Positions 44,616-57,732 of a stretch of DNA of 64,000 bases are shown here, piece by piece. The stretch lies in assembly GCA_000727475.1 (NCBI GenBank), contig KL647297.1:824117-888116 (forward strand), given 5' to 3'. The notes under the pieces were generated by a model. That model worked only from the letters and a program-made list of their open reading frames with translations. It did no database searches and had not been told where the DNA came from. This stretch comes from Sarcocystis neurona (Eukaryota > Apicomplexa > Conoidasida > Eucoccidiorida > Sarcocystidae). A program made the translations under genes and the position numbers. Each line of letters opens with the position of its first letter. The stretch's first letter is position 1.

Positions 44616-47600
44616 TAATAACAAAAGGCACACACTGCTGTCACGTTGAAGGAGTGTGAAGCAGGAAGCTGGGACCGAGACAGCAGGCAGTTCGTACGCT
44701 CATAAGTAGACTGTATCCCGTTTATACAGACACAGGCAGGCAGTCTGTAAAAGCAGGAGGACGCGCATTAGAGGCGAAAGGAGAGAAGAGAACAGCAACG
44801 TGAGCAGCTGTTACCAGCACTGCTGGGAGCTTGAAGACGCAGAGTTAAAATGAGACCTATACAAAAGCCTCGTCACCCTCGCGTGAATAGGGTGAGCATA
44901 TTTAAAATATATGTCGGCACCTATATCAAAAATAGATGTACGTATTCTTCATATAGACGTGTGAATATCATACGTTTATATATATGTATATGCATGCAGG
45001 CACCTTTATTATGCATGGTCGTATTTCTCAAGATACACAAATTGGAAGTATGCACACAGGTGTAGATCTTTGTATCGGTTAGACTATATAACAGCTACCC
45101 CTGCCTGCGTGGGTTGCAATGCGGTAGAACGGTGCAGCGGTGGGGCGAGACCAGTGTCCGACTTGCGCCACTGGCTTGCTACACCAGCAACAGGCCAGAA
45201 ACAGCAGCAGCCGGTGCAGGCAAAAAGCAGGAAGCCCCGAAGCACAGTAGTAGCACCCGGGCGTTGTCTCTGGTGGACATCAGGGTAGCAAGAATACAAG
45301 CGCGGTAGCAACGAACACGAATGCAGCTGCAGCAAAGCGCAGCTCTGTTGGAATTTATGTGTGAGATCCGTCCTGTCCCATTATCCAAGATAATGTGGGC
45401 ACACAAGAGATTAGCAGAGAGAATGTCGACCGTTGAGATTACGCGGACGTTCCTCTCTGTCACGTGCACAGCTTGTTTCTCCCTCTGCGTTTCCTAACAT
45501 GTAAGAAGAAATGTATGCACATTCGTATGTGCGGGCAGCAATTTGTGCGTGTATGGTAAAAAGTTTGCATATTGGAATGTATGTGCTTGCAGCAAACTGT
45601 ATTTCTTACCCTACAACTGATTAAGCGGGGTAGAGTTTTTCAGTAGTCGTGAACGTAGGCTGTATGTGCCTTGCGTACAGACATGCGTGTGCGTTGTTTC
45701 AGCAGCATGTTGGCGGACTCGTCGTAGAGCACTATCTTCCACACGTGTAATGGACGTTGACCAAGGACGAAACGAGCTGCAGCGGAAGTCTGCGGCTCGA
45801 ATCCTGTCAAACAAACCCTCACATTCTTCATGACCAGATACCTGAGCGGCGCTACGTGAGCCGGCGAGGGTTATTTGAAGGCGCGTCACACACACTCTGT
45901 AAGAGGCTTATGTTTTAAATGCTTCCATGCTGGAAAAGCGAGTACGGCACTAGGAGCGTCGTAATATGCGGCAGGTCAGCGATGGCACACGCGAAGAGAG
46001 TAACGGTGTTTTTTCTCCAGTTGTGCGTAAAGACCAGAAAAGAGTGACTCTCAGACACGACTTACGTCCAAACGCAGGTCCCTTTTCCCGATGTATTCTG
46101 ATCAGCTTCTTTCGCACACAGGTGCATATTCACGCTGACGCATATTTCTCAGGTAATATTCGCACGCAATGTATGTATGGCACATACGTTCCCTTGGAGC
46201 GCATGCACAGCTGCGGTTGCGAGTGCCCTGATGTTAGCAGATGTCTGCAGCGTACACAACGGTGTCTTCCTTCTCCACTGGCCCCCCCGATGGTCCACTA
46301 TTTTAGCCTCATGATTAATCAGTGGCAAATGTAGGCGCACACGCTTTGTGTGGCCATTGGGGATCGTCTAGCCCGGATGAGAACACGTGTCCGCCGTGGG
46401 GCAGTTCTGCATTGTGGAAACGCAGGCACGTGGTGGTGAGTAGTTGTTGGAGGCTTCTATGTCCCTGAATATGAGCAGAGCTACAGCTGCGACAGTGCGC
46501 GCGTGAAAGCGTCTGAAACTCATCTCGTTGACGCGTCTGTGTCCACAAGTAGACAAGCTGCGACTTCAACGCCTTTTGTTGAGTTCGTTGTGCTTCCCTT
46601 ATCTCCGGGGCAGGGTCAGATCACGGCAGTCAAGCATGCGAACCCACGTAGATCTTCATAGAAATTATGTCTATATATATGTACAAAGGTGCGGGCAAGG
46701 ACACATACTGCGGACCCAAGAAGGCACAAACGACCACTGAAGAAAAGCAACAAAAGTTTACAAAAGACGCGAGCAACGTACGCAAAGGAGCAGGAACCAC
46801 ACACACGGACATACACACACACACACACACAAACGGACTACTCCAAGAAGCTGAGAAGCAGTGTAAAACGGCAGAACAGCCAGTGGGTGACAAGAAAAGC
46901 ACCGGTGCACGAGTGTACGCACGTTCTGGAAGGACTAAAGAGCAGAAATGCATTTAAAACAAAAAGTAAAGTAGCTACAGTTTTCGTCGCCGCGAGTGAT
47001 AGCTTCGTTCGCCAAAGTAGGTCTGCTGTAATCACGGTCTATTGTATACACAGCCGTACGGCGGATTTCACCTAGCTTAGGACAGTCGTCTGCTTACGTA
47101 CAGCCCCACGCAGAGCCACACGATATGGACACTTCGACTCGCGTGCACAAGGCAAACAACACGTGTGGGCACCTACACGCGTACGCCTGCGCTTCTACTC
47201 ATATGTATATATATATATATATTTTATGTGTACATTGGATTGAACGAAGATGCCAATGTGGGAGCGAAATATCGGTACAACAGTGCACGCATCCCTTTTC
47301 TTTGCAGAAACACCTACGCGTCATTCGCGTCAACGTCCGTGTGTACAAGCAGCAACTCCTCTACGCAGAAAATCGTTAAGCGTGATATTCCCCAGAAAGT
47401 ACGCTTCTAGTAAACTGAACGTTGTACTAGTCTTTGTTACAGCTGTTCTATGTATGCGTGAAGATTGTAGTCGAATACACCGTAGCTGTAGGCAAGGTTG
47501 TCACACCCTTTTGTGTAGACTTTTTCCAGGGTGGTAATTTCCGTACCGTGGCAAGTCAGCACCTGCACGTTGTCAGGTGAAATTTGCCTGACTATGCAAC

Positions 47601-50600
47601 CTCCTGTGTGTGTGGCATCGACCAGAAACGTTTGAAGCTGATGGCGGAAAATTTGGAGGACACGTTAGTGTCCGCGTGCATCAAGACAACTCTGTGACGA
47701 TATGGTAATTGTTGACGCGGGCTGTGTTCATAACGCGTACACCGACGTGTGTGCGGAAGATACTCATTGAGGAAGAAAGGGAGAGAAAGAGCAAAAAAGT
47801 CGCCTGAGTGAGATCGTGTACGAGATCCGACATGTATATTATCTTTTCACACATAGTACACCTGTGTACGGGTACGGATGGTTTTCTTCGTAACAACTGT
47901 GGAAAAGCTGCTCGAGTCTCTGGCGGAACGACAGGTACGGCGACTGACGGAAGTTTACTCTTCATCAACACCATCTTTGCGTTCCGCTCGCTGGAAAAGC
48001 TACATTTTGACTCTGCCACTCGTAAGAAGTGTCACTGCCGCAGCCAGGAAAAATACGGCTTGCCCTACTCTCTCCGTAACTTCATTTTTTTGTACGTTAA
48101 TTTGTTTTGTCTAATAGATCACAAGGAGTGTACAGTAATGACCACCGTCGCGCACCGTGGGAAGTCTGGGGACGGGCTTTGCCGAAACAGTCCCTTACGG
48201 AGGACCTTTCGATTTGGCAACTTCTTCACGTCCCTACGAGTTTATATACCACAATTAAGGGCAAGTGCGAACCGTTTTACGCTTGACTAACCTTCCACTA
48301 GCAGAATCCCACATGCGCTTGTGTGTACGAAACGCGCATGCGCCACGCACGGTGTTGCCTACAGTTTAACACAAAGCAGTCACACAGCTACTGCCCTACG
48401 GAAACGCATCTATTGTGTACAAAGCATACAAAGACGCATGAACCCGTTCTACTTCCGTGCGAAGGCTCTGCGCGATTGGTGGTGTTTCTCGGTCTTTCAT
48501 TCTACCATACGCTTGGGCGTCGTCAAATTTCCCAATTGCATGCTGAGAGCAGAATTCACACATGCATGGCTCTGGAAGGAGTACGAACGTAAGACCGGGT
48601 GTTGTCGTGAAAAAAAAAAGTATGTTCTCTCACTAAAGTGGAACGTCTGTGCGTTTTTGGACCAAAACTTGCTGCTTCGGTCACCTTCCGTCTCAGCCGT
48701 GGCGCTCATGGGCCGCGATTCAAATTTTCGCCTTCCCAGAAGATACACAATTCCACGCGTTCCTCCAGGCGGGATGTCCTTCACATTATTGAAGGCAGCT
48801 CAAATAACAAGGTCAGAAGCAGGCATCGACCTGGTTCTCTACTACTTAGCCGGAAGGACAGGGAAGAAACGTGTAAGCTGCCGCGCGCCGTTCTTCACCG
48901 ACTTCTCCAGCAAGCCGCCCTTTACATATTCAAACAGCAGCTCAGACGCACGATACGAACTTCCTTTCCCGTGCAGGACTGAACTAGAACGGGCAACTTG
49001 TGCAGGTTCGTGAAGATTTGCAGAAATTTTCGAACAAAACCCTCTTTCCACGTGCCCCCGCCGCGTGGCCGCAATTCGGGTTTCCTCAAAAACACGATTG
49101 TCCCAAACTTCTCCCAGTGCGTTGCTCCGTTCACTCAATACTACGCACTGCAACAACGGGGGAAGTAGCCTCCTTGACAAAGAAGTCTGTGTGGACTACA
49201 TAACTAGCCTTTGACGCCGAGGAGCGTTGTCGCGGTGGTGAGAAAGTTTGCGTGTAATTTCTTTCTTCCGTCCCTCGGCTCTGCCTGTTTATACCGTGCC
49301 TTTTTCGTCAGGTGTTTCCCACTTCTCCCTCCGTGTACATCTGCTCGTCTGCCTTTTCCGACTTCGTCGACGCAGAGACCCCTTTTTCGACTTTGGGCTG
49401 CAGTTACGACGCCGTGAGTGACTTTCTGTTACATCCCTTGGCCAGTCGATCTGTACAGCGGCCTCGATCCCAGCGCGAAATTTCTCGGCCTGCGCGTGTG
49501 TATGCGTTTCCTTGAATATCGATAGATATGAAAGACGCAACCACGTCTCACAGCTCGGCGCTTCATTTCCTCTCGACGTCTGTTTTCGAGCGGGAGATTC
49601 TCTCGCATTTTCTTCTCCGTTCTCGCCCCCCCGCGCCTCTTCTTAAAACAACGGTCGAGAACCGTTTCGTCGCTTCCTGTCGACGACTGCTGCGGTCTCT
49701 TTTCTCTCGACAACTCCACACGAAGGGGGACTCCACGCACACGTGGCCGACACGTATTTATGTCGCGTAGCGGGACGCGGACTCGAAGACTTTTTTTTTG
49801 TCGGACGCTTCCGCCACGTTTCCGCGTCTTTCTCTCTCTCTCGCTTCGGCGAAGTGGATCTTTTGCACAGAGGGGCGAGTGTCTTTCGAACGTCAAAACT
49901 CGCCTGCACCGAACACATCTACATCCACACGCATAAAAACGAAAAGTTGGTCTACGCAGATACACACACGTGTGCCGGCGGCCATCCGTCTCTCTGTCCC
50001 CCTCTTTCTCTTTTATTCTCCACGTGTGTTTTAGACATGCAGGAGACGATGAAGACGCATTCCCCTTCCTTTGCTGGACGGTATTCCATTTTCTCTTGAC
50101 CTCTGTCGAGCGGAACTCTCTTACGTTTTCCCCGCTTCCCCCCCCCTTCCAGAATTTCACTTCTTTAACTCTGCCTAAATATGTAATTCCTGGTCATATC
50201 TGGTGCACTTCCGCGTGTCCAGCTGCTCCTCCAGCTGCTGGTTTCCGTTTTCTCGGGTCCTCTTTTCTCCTCTTTTTGCCTCCCCTTGGGGACGCCTCTT
50301 CTTTTGCGTCTTCTTTTTCTTTTTTCTCTTCTTCTTCTTTTACCTCGTCTTCTTTTAGCTGCTCTTCTTTTACTTGTTCTTCGTCATCGTCTCCCACTTC
50401 TCCCCGTCCTCCGTCGCGTTTCTGTCAATTTCTTCGGGGTTGCTGTTTTCTTCTTCAGACATTCCGCCTCCCGTCTTTCTTGACCGCGTCGCCTACTACT
50501 GTGCCTCTGCAGCTCTCTGTCTGTCTGTCTTTCGGTCTGTGTGTGCGTGTCTCCGTCTCTGTCCCCGTTTTTTTTTCTCTTCGGTTAATTTCTTGGGCTG

Positions 50601-50605
50601 CAGCA
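44616..50605. other. Spacer between SulP and RPB8, no supported gene
   Basis: Less repetitive than the introns but without recognisable protein blocks. It contains a CA run near 46814-46830, a TA run near 47204-47222 and, from about 49200 to 50605, a pyrimidine-rich plus strand leading into the RPB8 start. That last part probably carries the RPB8 promoter and 5' UTR. Unbiased open frames at 47.7-49.2 kb on both strands overlap one another and match no family known to me. Confidence 0.5.
49200..50605 (+). promoter_or_regulatory. Pyrimidine-rich upstream region of RPB8
   Basis: The plus strand is T/C-rich (cttcttttt-type runs, strongest at 50240-50480) up to the RPB8 ATG. By position it must contain the 5' UTR and promoter, or an intron of the 5' UTR given the ttgggctgcag just before the start codon. 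No specific transcription-factor motif is claimed. Confidence 0.35.
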
Positions 50606-50764
50606 ATGTCGGTCGCGTGTTTGTTCGAAGACCGGTTCGAAGTGCGGTCGGTAGACAATTCGAAATTTGAAAGAGTTTCTCGAATAAAGGGGAAAAGCTC
50701 CGGTTTTGACGCCGATATTCAACTCGATATTAATTCCGATCTCTTCCCCGTTCGAGAAAAGCAG
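50606..50764 (+). CDS. RPB8: RPB8 exon 1
   Basis: ATG at 50606 starts at the family N-terminus (M-x4-LFEDRF), so the longer in-frame upstream pyrimidine-derived reading is not used. 53 codons, ending REKQ at donor AAGCAG|gtgcgc, phase 0. Confidence 0.96.
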
Positions 50765-53700
50765 GTGCGCGAGCGACTCAAAAAGGAAAACCACCAGCTC
50801 CATCACGCAGGGTAAAGCAGCAGCTCTACAAACAAAACCGCGCCGTCCGGTGTACGTACACCACCAGGTCGTCCACGCAGGATGAGGCAGCTGTCCTACA
50901 AACAACAGCACAACACGCTCTCCGGTGTACATACACCAGGAAGCTGGCCGGACACTCGCACACTTTGTGTCTGTCTCTCTGTCTGTGTATATGTGTATGA
51001 AGACGTATTTACTGCAAGAGAAAGGAGACGCAAGTGGAAAAGAAATACATTTTACTACGTACAGATACTTCTCGATATTCATCTGGTACACATCTCTACA
51101 AGCAAGTCTAACTACGTGTATATATATAAATGAACACACACCATACGAATATTTGTATGGGTATGGATATATGCAGCTGTACATGTATACATATATATGT
51201 GTATATATATATATATAAGTACGTGTATGTAAGAGTAAAGACGTAAGCTCTATGCGTTCTGTGTATGATTTTATCTTCTTCTCTCCCCACGTGTATATAT
51301 ATGTGTGTGAATATATAAGCATATGGATGTGCATGCAGGTGTGTGTTCCAGTGCATATATATATATATATATAAGTGTCTGCCTATATAATCATATATAT
51401 GTGAATACACACTATAGGAATATTTGTGTGGGTATCGATATATATGAGTATACATACGTATAACGTATACGCGTATTTACAGATATGTAAAACTACGTGT
51501 GTACCTGTGTATGTAAACACGTAAATTTATACGTACTTGTGTATGGGATTTTCTTCTCTCCCTCTCTACATATATACGCATCTGAATATGTGTATATATA
51601 CGTATATTCATACAGGTGTGTGCTCCACTGCACATATATAGATAGGTACGTATCTGTACATATAGTCTCATACATACATATTAATATATATGTAGATGAG
51701 TGTATACATGTGATGCAGACACCCAGGTTGGACGCATATTTGTGTATTCCTTTTTCTTCTCTTCTCTGTCTATATACATATCTCTATATATACATACAGC
51801 GGTCTGTGCCAGTACATACATCTCTCTGTATAAATATATGTATGTGTGTCTGTATATATAGGTGTATTTGTCTGGGTGATAGTGTAGCTGTGGGTATAGG
51901 TTAGCGCAGGGTTGGTAAGAAAAGAGAAAATTGAGACGCGGAGGAGAGGTGGAGGAACCACTTCTTACATGACGTATGCAAAATATCTACGAGCTTTTCT
52001 TCGTCTCTCTTCCGAAGAGTTTTTGTGCTTGGCATTTGTGTTGCTGCGACTGCTGCTGCTGCTTCTTCATTTCCTGCCGTTGCTGCTCCGGCTGCCCTGC
52101 TGCCGGGTTAGCAGCGGGACCCCTGCTGCCACTGTCCCTTTGCTCTCGTCTTTTTCGTCGTCCGGCTGCTGTGGTGGTGCTGCCGCCGCCGACCTTGCTG
52201 CTGCGCCGGCTCTTCACGCCGCTGCCTTGCTGTTCTCTGCTGTTGCTGGTGCTGCTGCCTGTGTTTCACACGGCCGCAGCAGCAGGTCTGTCGCTTCTGT
52301 TCTGCTGCTGCTGCTGTTGTTGCTGTTGCGCACGGCGTTGAGTGTCTTCGCTTGGCCAGTGCTGGCTAATCGACATTTATATGTTCTGCCCAGTTTTCTG
52401 TGCAGCACGCCTTTCTCCTGCTGCGGACGCCGCTTCTTTTCTTCGTCTCCGTCTCGTTTTCCCTCTTTTCCTGCCTTGCCCTGCGCACAGGTGCGCGGCG
52501 TCTCGTCTCCTCTGCTGCTGCTATCCTGCTGCTGCTTCTTCGCCACGGCTGCTGCTGCATCTTCTCTTTCTCGGTGTTCTCCGTCTCTTCCTTTCCTCCT
52601 TCGTCTCTTGCTGCGGTTCCTGCTCTTCTTTCTTGTTCTCTTCTTGCTGTCCCCTCCTTTCCTTTTCTTCTTACCTCCTTTCCATCTTCCTCTCCTGCGT
52701 CTCCTTTTTGGTTTTTTTTTCTTCTTCAAAATGGCGAAAGTGTGCCGGGTGCGTGTGGCTGGGTGACGCAGCGTCTGTACATCGGGCTGACGAACCAGCT
52801 GCGGCAGGGCAGTCGCAAAGATGACGCTGCGGCCTGGGCAGCGTCGTTGCCATTTCTGCAGGAATATGATTACGTAATGTACGGGAAAATCTTCAGGCTC
52901 GAGGAATCTTCTTCAGAAAGGCGGTACGCGCTTCAAATAAGGGGAAAATGCCTTCTACATATATACGTGTATATACTTGTATGCAACTAACAGGCATGTG
53001 TGAATATGTGTATTCACCTCAAATAATGTATTTCCGAACTCGAAGAGAACTTACTCGAAGTACAAGCTTATTTTTATCACATATATGGATAGCTTCTAAG
53101 ATATATGTATACACATACACAAAGAGAGAAAGAGACAGATGCGCGGGTCCACAGAGATTGTGTCTACGTGTGCGCAGGATTGTTCACATACGTGGAAACT
53201 ACATACACATTTATATACTTGCATATATATATATATTTCTTACAGATTTCGGCGCCTTGTTGGAAATATATACATCTGTGTGTACATACAGATAAATCCT
53301 CATATATGTATATGTGTCTACCAACGTACGTACGTGTGCGCGAGGGTGTGTGGCTAGATACGTGAGTGGTGCATGCGACGCAGTGGGAAAGGCGTGGCAC
53401 ACACAGGGGGAACCTGCTGACACATCTATTTTCTGACGGAGAATTCTTATGTAGAAACCTGGTGGAAATCCGCAGAGTATTTGTATATGTGTGTGTGTGT
53501 GTGCCTACGGAAGAGTGTGAAGTTACTTGAACAAATAGGAATTCCAGATCTTTTTTAACTTTTCGTACGCAGACGATGAATGTGGAAATGTTACTCACAG
53601 AAGCCACCGCACGGGAAAAGTAAATCATAACGGGGGCCTGCTTCATGCAACAACGTATGCGTTATCCATATACATACATGAATATATATATATATATAGG

Positions 53701-54510
53701 TATATATATGCTTTGGTATGTGCACACGTAATGCACTTATAGATATGTGCGTGTGTGTATATATATATATAGATATATATATTTTTGTATATATGTAGCC
53801 ATATATCTATATATATATTTGTCGACCTATGTGTTTATCTCTGTAAGTCATCGGGTCGTCGTTTCGTTTGGGCAGCACTTTTCTTAAGGAGGGAGGCGAA
53901 CAAGGGCGAGTGTTGCTGCATCAGAGCCTGTGGTATATACACAGGAGAAGACACGTCTGTGTGTTTCATTGTATCTTGGGAGAGACAGACACATCCATGG
54001 GTGTCTGATTATCTGTATATGGAGAAAAATAGACACATACGTGTACTTGATTATTTGTAGAGACACGTAGACACGTGTGTCGTCGACTCTAGAGAGAGAA
54101 ACCGACACACACGTGTACGTGGTAATCCATAAAAAGTCAAGCAGACGCGTGAGTCGTTGATTACGTATTTGGTTATCTGTAGAGAGTTAGTTGACACGTC
54201 TGTCTTTGATTATCTATGCAGGGATAGAGACATGTGTACTGGAGGAACAGACACGTGTGTATATTTGTCAGTGCCTCGGAATGTACGTTTTTTACATTGC
54301 AGCTCTGTCGCGGCGGGGGGGAGGATGATATTCAAAATGTTGACTTCTTGGTGCAGTTATTTGTTGTTGCGCAGGACACTGTACGCTTCTTTCGGAGGGC
54401 TACTGCTGGCGCTCACGGCCGACAAGCACGTTATTGGCGACCTTGAGTTGGACATGCGAATTTACATTTTAATTCGAAGGAGTGACGACGTTAATCCTGT
54501 TCTCTCCTGA
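50606..54510 (+). CDS. RPB8: RNA polymerase subunit RPB8 (RPABC3), three exons, 148 aa
   Basis: RPB8 is a small OB-fold-type subunit common to nuclear RNA polymerases I, II and III. The model joins 50606-50764, 52772-52923 and 54375-54510 (447 bp, 149 codons with stop). The product starts MSVACLFEDRFEVRSVDNSK and continues FERVSRIKGKSSGFDADIQL and DINSDLFPV. The middle carries YDYVMYGKIFRLEE and the end YASFGGLLLALTADK...MRIYILIRR. These match the RPB8 blocks FEDxFxVxxVD, F(D/N)(R/K)VSRI, LD(V/I)N..L(F/Y)PV, (F/Y)(D/E)YVMYGK, SxGGLLM(R)L and the C-terminal Y(L/I)L(I/M)(R/K)(R/K). Human RPB8 is 150 residues, so the protein is complete. It ends with a short SDDVNPVLS tail. Confidence 0.96.
50803..50945. 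repeat. ~70-bp tandem duplication in RPB8 intron 1
   Basis: Two diverged copies starting at about 50803 and 50873 share cacgcagg.t.a.gcagc, ctacaaacaa and tccggtgtac.tacacca. The first lies just after the exon 1 donor. Confidence 0.75.
51125..51850. repeat. Higher-order repeat (~205-280 bp) in RPB8 intron 1
   Basis: A core gtgtat..gatttt.tcttctctcc followed by TA/TG tracts and a second core caggtgtgtg.tcca.tgca occurs at about 51265, 51541 and 51745. A companion segment (acacactata.gaatatttgt.tgggtat) occurs at about 51125 and 51405. Non-coding, inside the 2007-bp intron. Confidence 0.7.
52025..52345 (+). repeat. CTG/GCT triplet tract upstream of RPB8 exon 2
   Basis: Interrupted CTG/GCT units followed by a T/C-rich stretch up to about 52730, just before the exon 2 acceptor at 52771. 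Its open frames have no conserved text. Confidence 0.75.
52772..52923 (+). CDS. RPB8: RPB8 exon 2
   Basis: Acceptor gggtgacgcag|CGT, donor GAAAGGCG|gtacgc. It encodes RLYIGLTNQL, a variable Gln/Ser/Asp loop, then EYDYVMYGKIFRLEESSSER. The DYVMYGK motif is the strongest RPB8 signature. Phase 0 in, phase 2 out. Confidence 0.96.
53960..54260. repeat. Degenerate minisatellite in RPB8 intron 2
   Basis: About five diverged units of 40-50 bp built on agacac.tgtgt followed by ttgattatctgtagaga, within the 1451-bp intron before exon 3. Confidence 0.7.
54375..54510 (+). CDS. RPB8: RPB8 exon 3
   Basis: Acceptor gttgttgcgcag|G; the split codon CG|G gives Arg. It encodes TLYASFGGLLLALTADKHVI, then LELDMRIYILIRR and a 9-residue tail before the stop. 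The Met usual in GGLLM is Leu here. Confidence 0.96.
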
Positions 54511-56879
54511 TTTCACTTCGTTCTAGGCGCTCAGAGTCTCCTATTTTTTTTCTCCTTGTCTCCCTGTAGATATACATGTGTTTGTATGTGATAGATACAG
54601 CAGTAGTGCTGGCGAGCTAATAATCACAGTGCCCGTCTCTCTCTCCTTATATATATGTATATGTATTTACCGAATTCCGCTTTTGGTCTGTCTCGGTCTC
54701 CTGGAGAGTACTGGCCAGTCAGTCAGAGTTGCTACTGCCGCTTCTACCCGTATGTATATTTGTATACGGTATACACACGTATTTGTAGACCGGCCATTCA
54801 ATTTTATTTCTTTTTCTCCCTCTTCGTTTATATCTGCATGTCTCCCTGTGTCTGCGAATCAGTGTAAGGCCGAGGACAGAGTGGAAGCAGGAGGTGAGAG
54901 TGCTTGTTTAGAAAACCAAGAGGTAATGGTACTTTTTCGCTCAACCCGACTACCCCTCTACATGAAGCATACGCGTGCAACTGTATTCGCGATTATATAA
55001 ATACATGTGCGTGTGTGCATGCGTGTATTCTTCCAGCGGGACACCGCGAGTAAGTTTTGAAGTTGGCTGCGAACGAAGACAGACGACGTGCAACCCGCAC
55101 ACCTGTATCCTGGGCTTCTGTGCGCATACGTTAATCTCTGCGTAAAGATTTTTATATGTGCACACACGTGGATAAAAAAGTCTCATCAGTAATTGCTTCA
55201 GCGTGTGTCCCGGCGGCACGGGCTGCGCTTTCTGGCGTTGAAAAGCCGACAGTGTCCACGTTGCTACCTCCCTCTGTGGAGCATTATACGTGCCATGTGC
55301 AACGTATAAATTCCGCATATGTGTGTAGGGGCACGATGGCTTCAGGTGCTGTACATGTATCTATTTGCTTCGGGCCTGTATGCTGGTGTGGACAGCGGGC
55401 AGAAATACAGACATGTACATCTCTGGCCGTGTTCAAGTGAATTACGCCTGCAGAGCGCACGCACACACCTGCCACGTACGAATGGAAAAGTGCGGCTGCG
55501 TCTGCTTCTCTGCGCTTCAGCCAGCCGTTTACGTACAGACATCGACGCGTGCAGTCCTACAGAAACGTTTATATGTACACGGGCGTACTGTAGAACATGC
55601 GTGGATAGAGACAGACATACGGTGGAGCGACTAGCGTTTCTGTAGCGCCGCGTGGTTCCTCGTTGCCCACGTTCTTTTATCGTTCAGTGTATAGACGTCT
55701 ACACGTGCAGGCGGCACCCACCGTGGGGTACACAGACACAAATATATATGCGGTGTTGGTGTTGCTGTGTAGACCGCTTCTGTAGTGCGATCTCCGCGCT
55801 TGGCTTCACTTTTAGCTGGGTTCTCTCTTCCTCAACCAAGCAGCGTCTCTTCTGCTGCCCCCGCGTGCCTTTGAGGACGCAGCGCGTCTTCACCTTCGCT
55901 TCTCGTCAATGGATTCGTTTCCACGCGGACTCTGGCAGGTCGTGTAAACTTTATTCGCCACTCCTGATGTTACTTCGAGCTTAGCAACGTCCCTCCGTTC
56001 TAATACGTACATGTGTACATACGTGCATTAAGATGTAGACACGTTTGTCTACATCCGTACGCCTCAATACTTGCATCTGTGGCGAGCAAGCAAAGTCTTT
56101 TCGGCGCTGGTGAGGCGCAACGTGGACGTCTTTAACTGCTCCACGTAGAAGTGAAATGTTGTTGAAGCCCGGAATCCGAAAGCGTGACTCTCATCCATTC
56201 TTTCGACCATCACTTCGCATGCCTATCATAGCCTCCACATCCGTCTGTATACGCAGACGGTAAGCCTGTACGATAGGTGTATATATATGTATGTATACAC
56301 GTATATATAAACACACGTACATGTAGATAGGTAGACGCTCAAAAACTACACACGCGTATACGCTTCCACGCATCTTGATACACATACGTGGCCGCAGATT
56401 ATTGAACAACACCGCTGACCGACTTGCATACTTGCAGACGTACGGCGTCTATCATCTTCGTGCATAAGTACATGCTTGGACTTCAAAGAGGTCAGCTTCA
56501 AAGCAAGCTCGAAGTCCAGCTTGTACCATCCTGCCTTAATAGACGGCAGAAGTGTAGCAGCCCATACACCAAAGACGCCTGCATATATACCGTGATGAGA
56601 CAAATACATGCAGGCGCTCGTATGCCACATATGTGTACATGCGCAGTTACACATACACAGTCATCGCCGGGGACACAAAAATATTTCTGCAAAAGCCAGA
56701 GATACATATATTTATGTAAATGTGTGTACATGTTTCATTACATTATATAACGTCTCTGACGTAAAAATGTATTCACACTTTTGAAGACTCTTCGTATGTG
56801 AATGTTTTCCGCCCTACGCACGCACTCCTCCACGTAAGACGGGTGTGTTACTGTGCAACCGTGGCATCCACAAACACGT

Positions 56880-57260
56880 CCCTATTAGGAGGAAATTTTT
56901 GCTCCCCCGCTACCTATATGCCCAGTGCATACACATATGTGTATATATATATATATATGTATGCGAAACGTGTATTCCCCCAGTACGTATGTATGCCTTT
57001 CTATATGCCCAGTGTGTATATATATATATATATGTGAAAATTTTACTCCCCCCATCAGGTATGCATGCCTATCACGTATGTATATATATTTTATGCGTGT
57101 ATTCTCCCACTAGCTATTATATGGGTGTCCCCCCACTACGTATGCGTTATGCACATATTTATATAATATGCGTGTTCCTCCCCTACACATGCCTACCACA
57201 CATACGTGTGTTATTGTTGTATGTATTTCCCCGCTACGTTTGCGTATCACGTGACGGTGC
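56880..57260. repeat. Degenerate minisatellite with C-run core
   Basis: Diverged units built on ccccc.actacgtatgc.t followed by TA/TG tracts; tatatgcccagtg occurs near 56917 and 57003. No coding signal. Confidence 0.65.
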
Positions 57261-57652
57261 AAGACACGCATGTTCCCAGAGTGCATATGCCTGTCATACG
57301 TGTGTCTACATACGAGCTTTCTGCGCACAAAAGTACGTACACATCTGCGTGTTTCTGTTACGTTAGGTTTACACAGACGTTCTACGTAGACCTGCAGGAA
57401 CCCGTACCTAGCTGCGCTGTCTTCCGAGGTGCCTCTGCGGCTCTGCGTACAGGTTGACAGGTTGAGACACGTCCGTACAAATGCAGCCATACTCACTTGC
57501 CAGTTGCATACACATTACATACACATACGCGCGTAAAGCTTCACACTACCAAATGTTCGTTCACGTCTTAGATTCACTGTGGAGTTAAACGCCCCCCTGT
57601 TGGTGCTCTGGAACTCGGCCCTCCGAGCGAAAATCCCCCTCGGCAGACATAC

Positions 57653-57732
57653 GATTGTGTAAGTGTAGCAAAGAAAGTCAGTCAGAACAAAATACGGGAA
57701 GTTCTTGAAGATCACCACATTGCACAATCCTG
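57653..57732 (-). CDS. Candidate internal exon of an unidentified membrane protein
   Basis: An 80-bp minus-strand segment with a strong acceptor (cgccttttccctcag|CA) and a strong donor (ACAATC|gtatgt). In one phase it reads GLCNVVIFKNFPYFVLTDFL followed by CYTYTI, a plausible membrane segment. A second hydrophobic minus-strand reading at about 59530-59660 (WKLYEFFCDPAFFVGVLCRG) has a loosely similar K-x-F-x-P-x-F pattern, so both could belong to one transporter. The family is not identified and the linking exons were not found. Confidence 0.28.

Noticed and set aside
49429..50160. 243-codon minus-strand Arg/Lys-rich frame upstream of RPB8
   Set aside because: It is antisense to a pyrimidine-rich 5' region; composition alone explains the Arg/Lys/Glu text and no domain is present.
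51912..52766. 284-codon plus-strand Leu/Ser/Phe-rich frame before RPB8 exon 2
   Set aside because: It lies in RPB8 intron 1 and is made of CTG and T/C-rich repeats. RPB8 exons 1 and 2 join perfectly without it.
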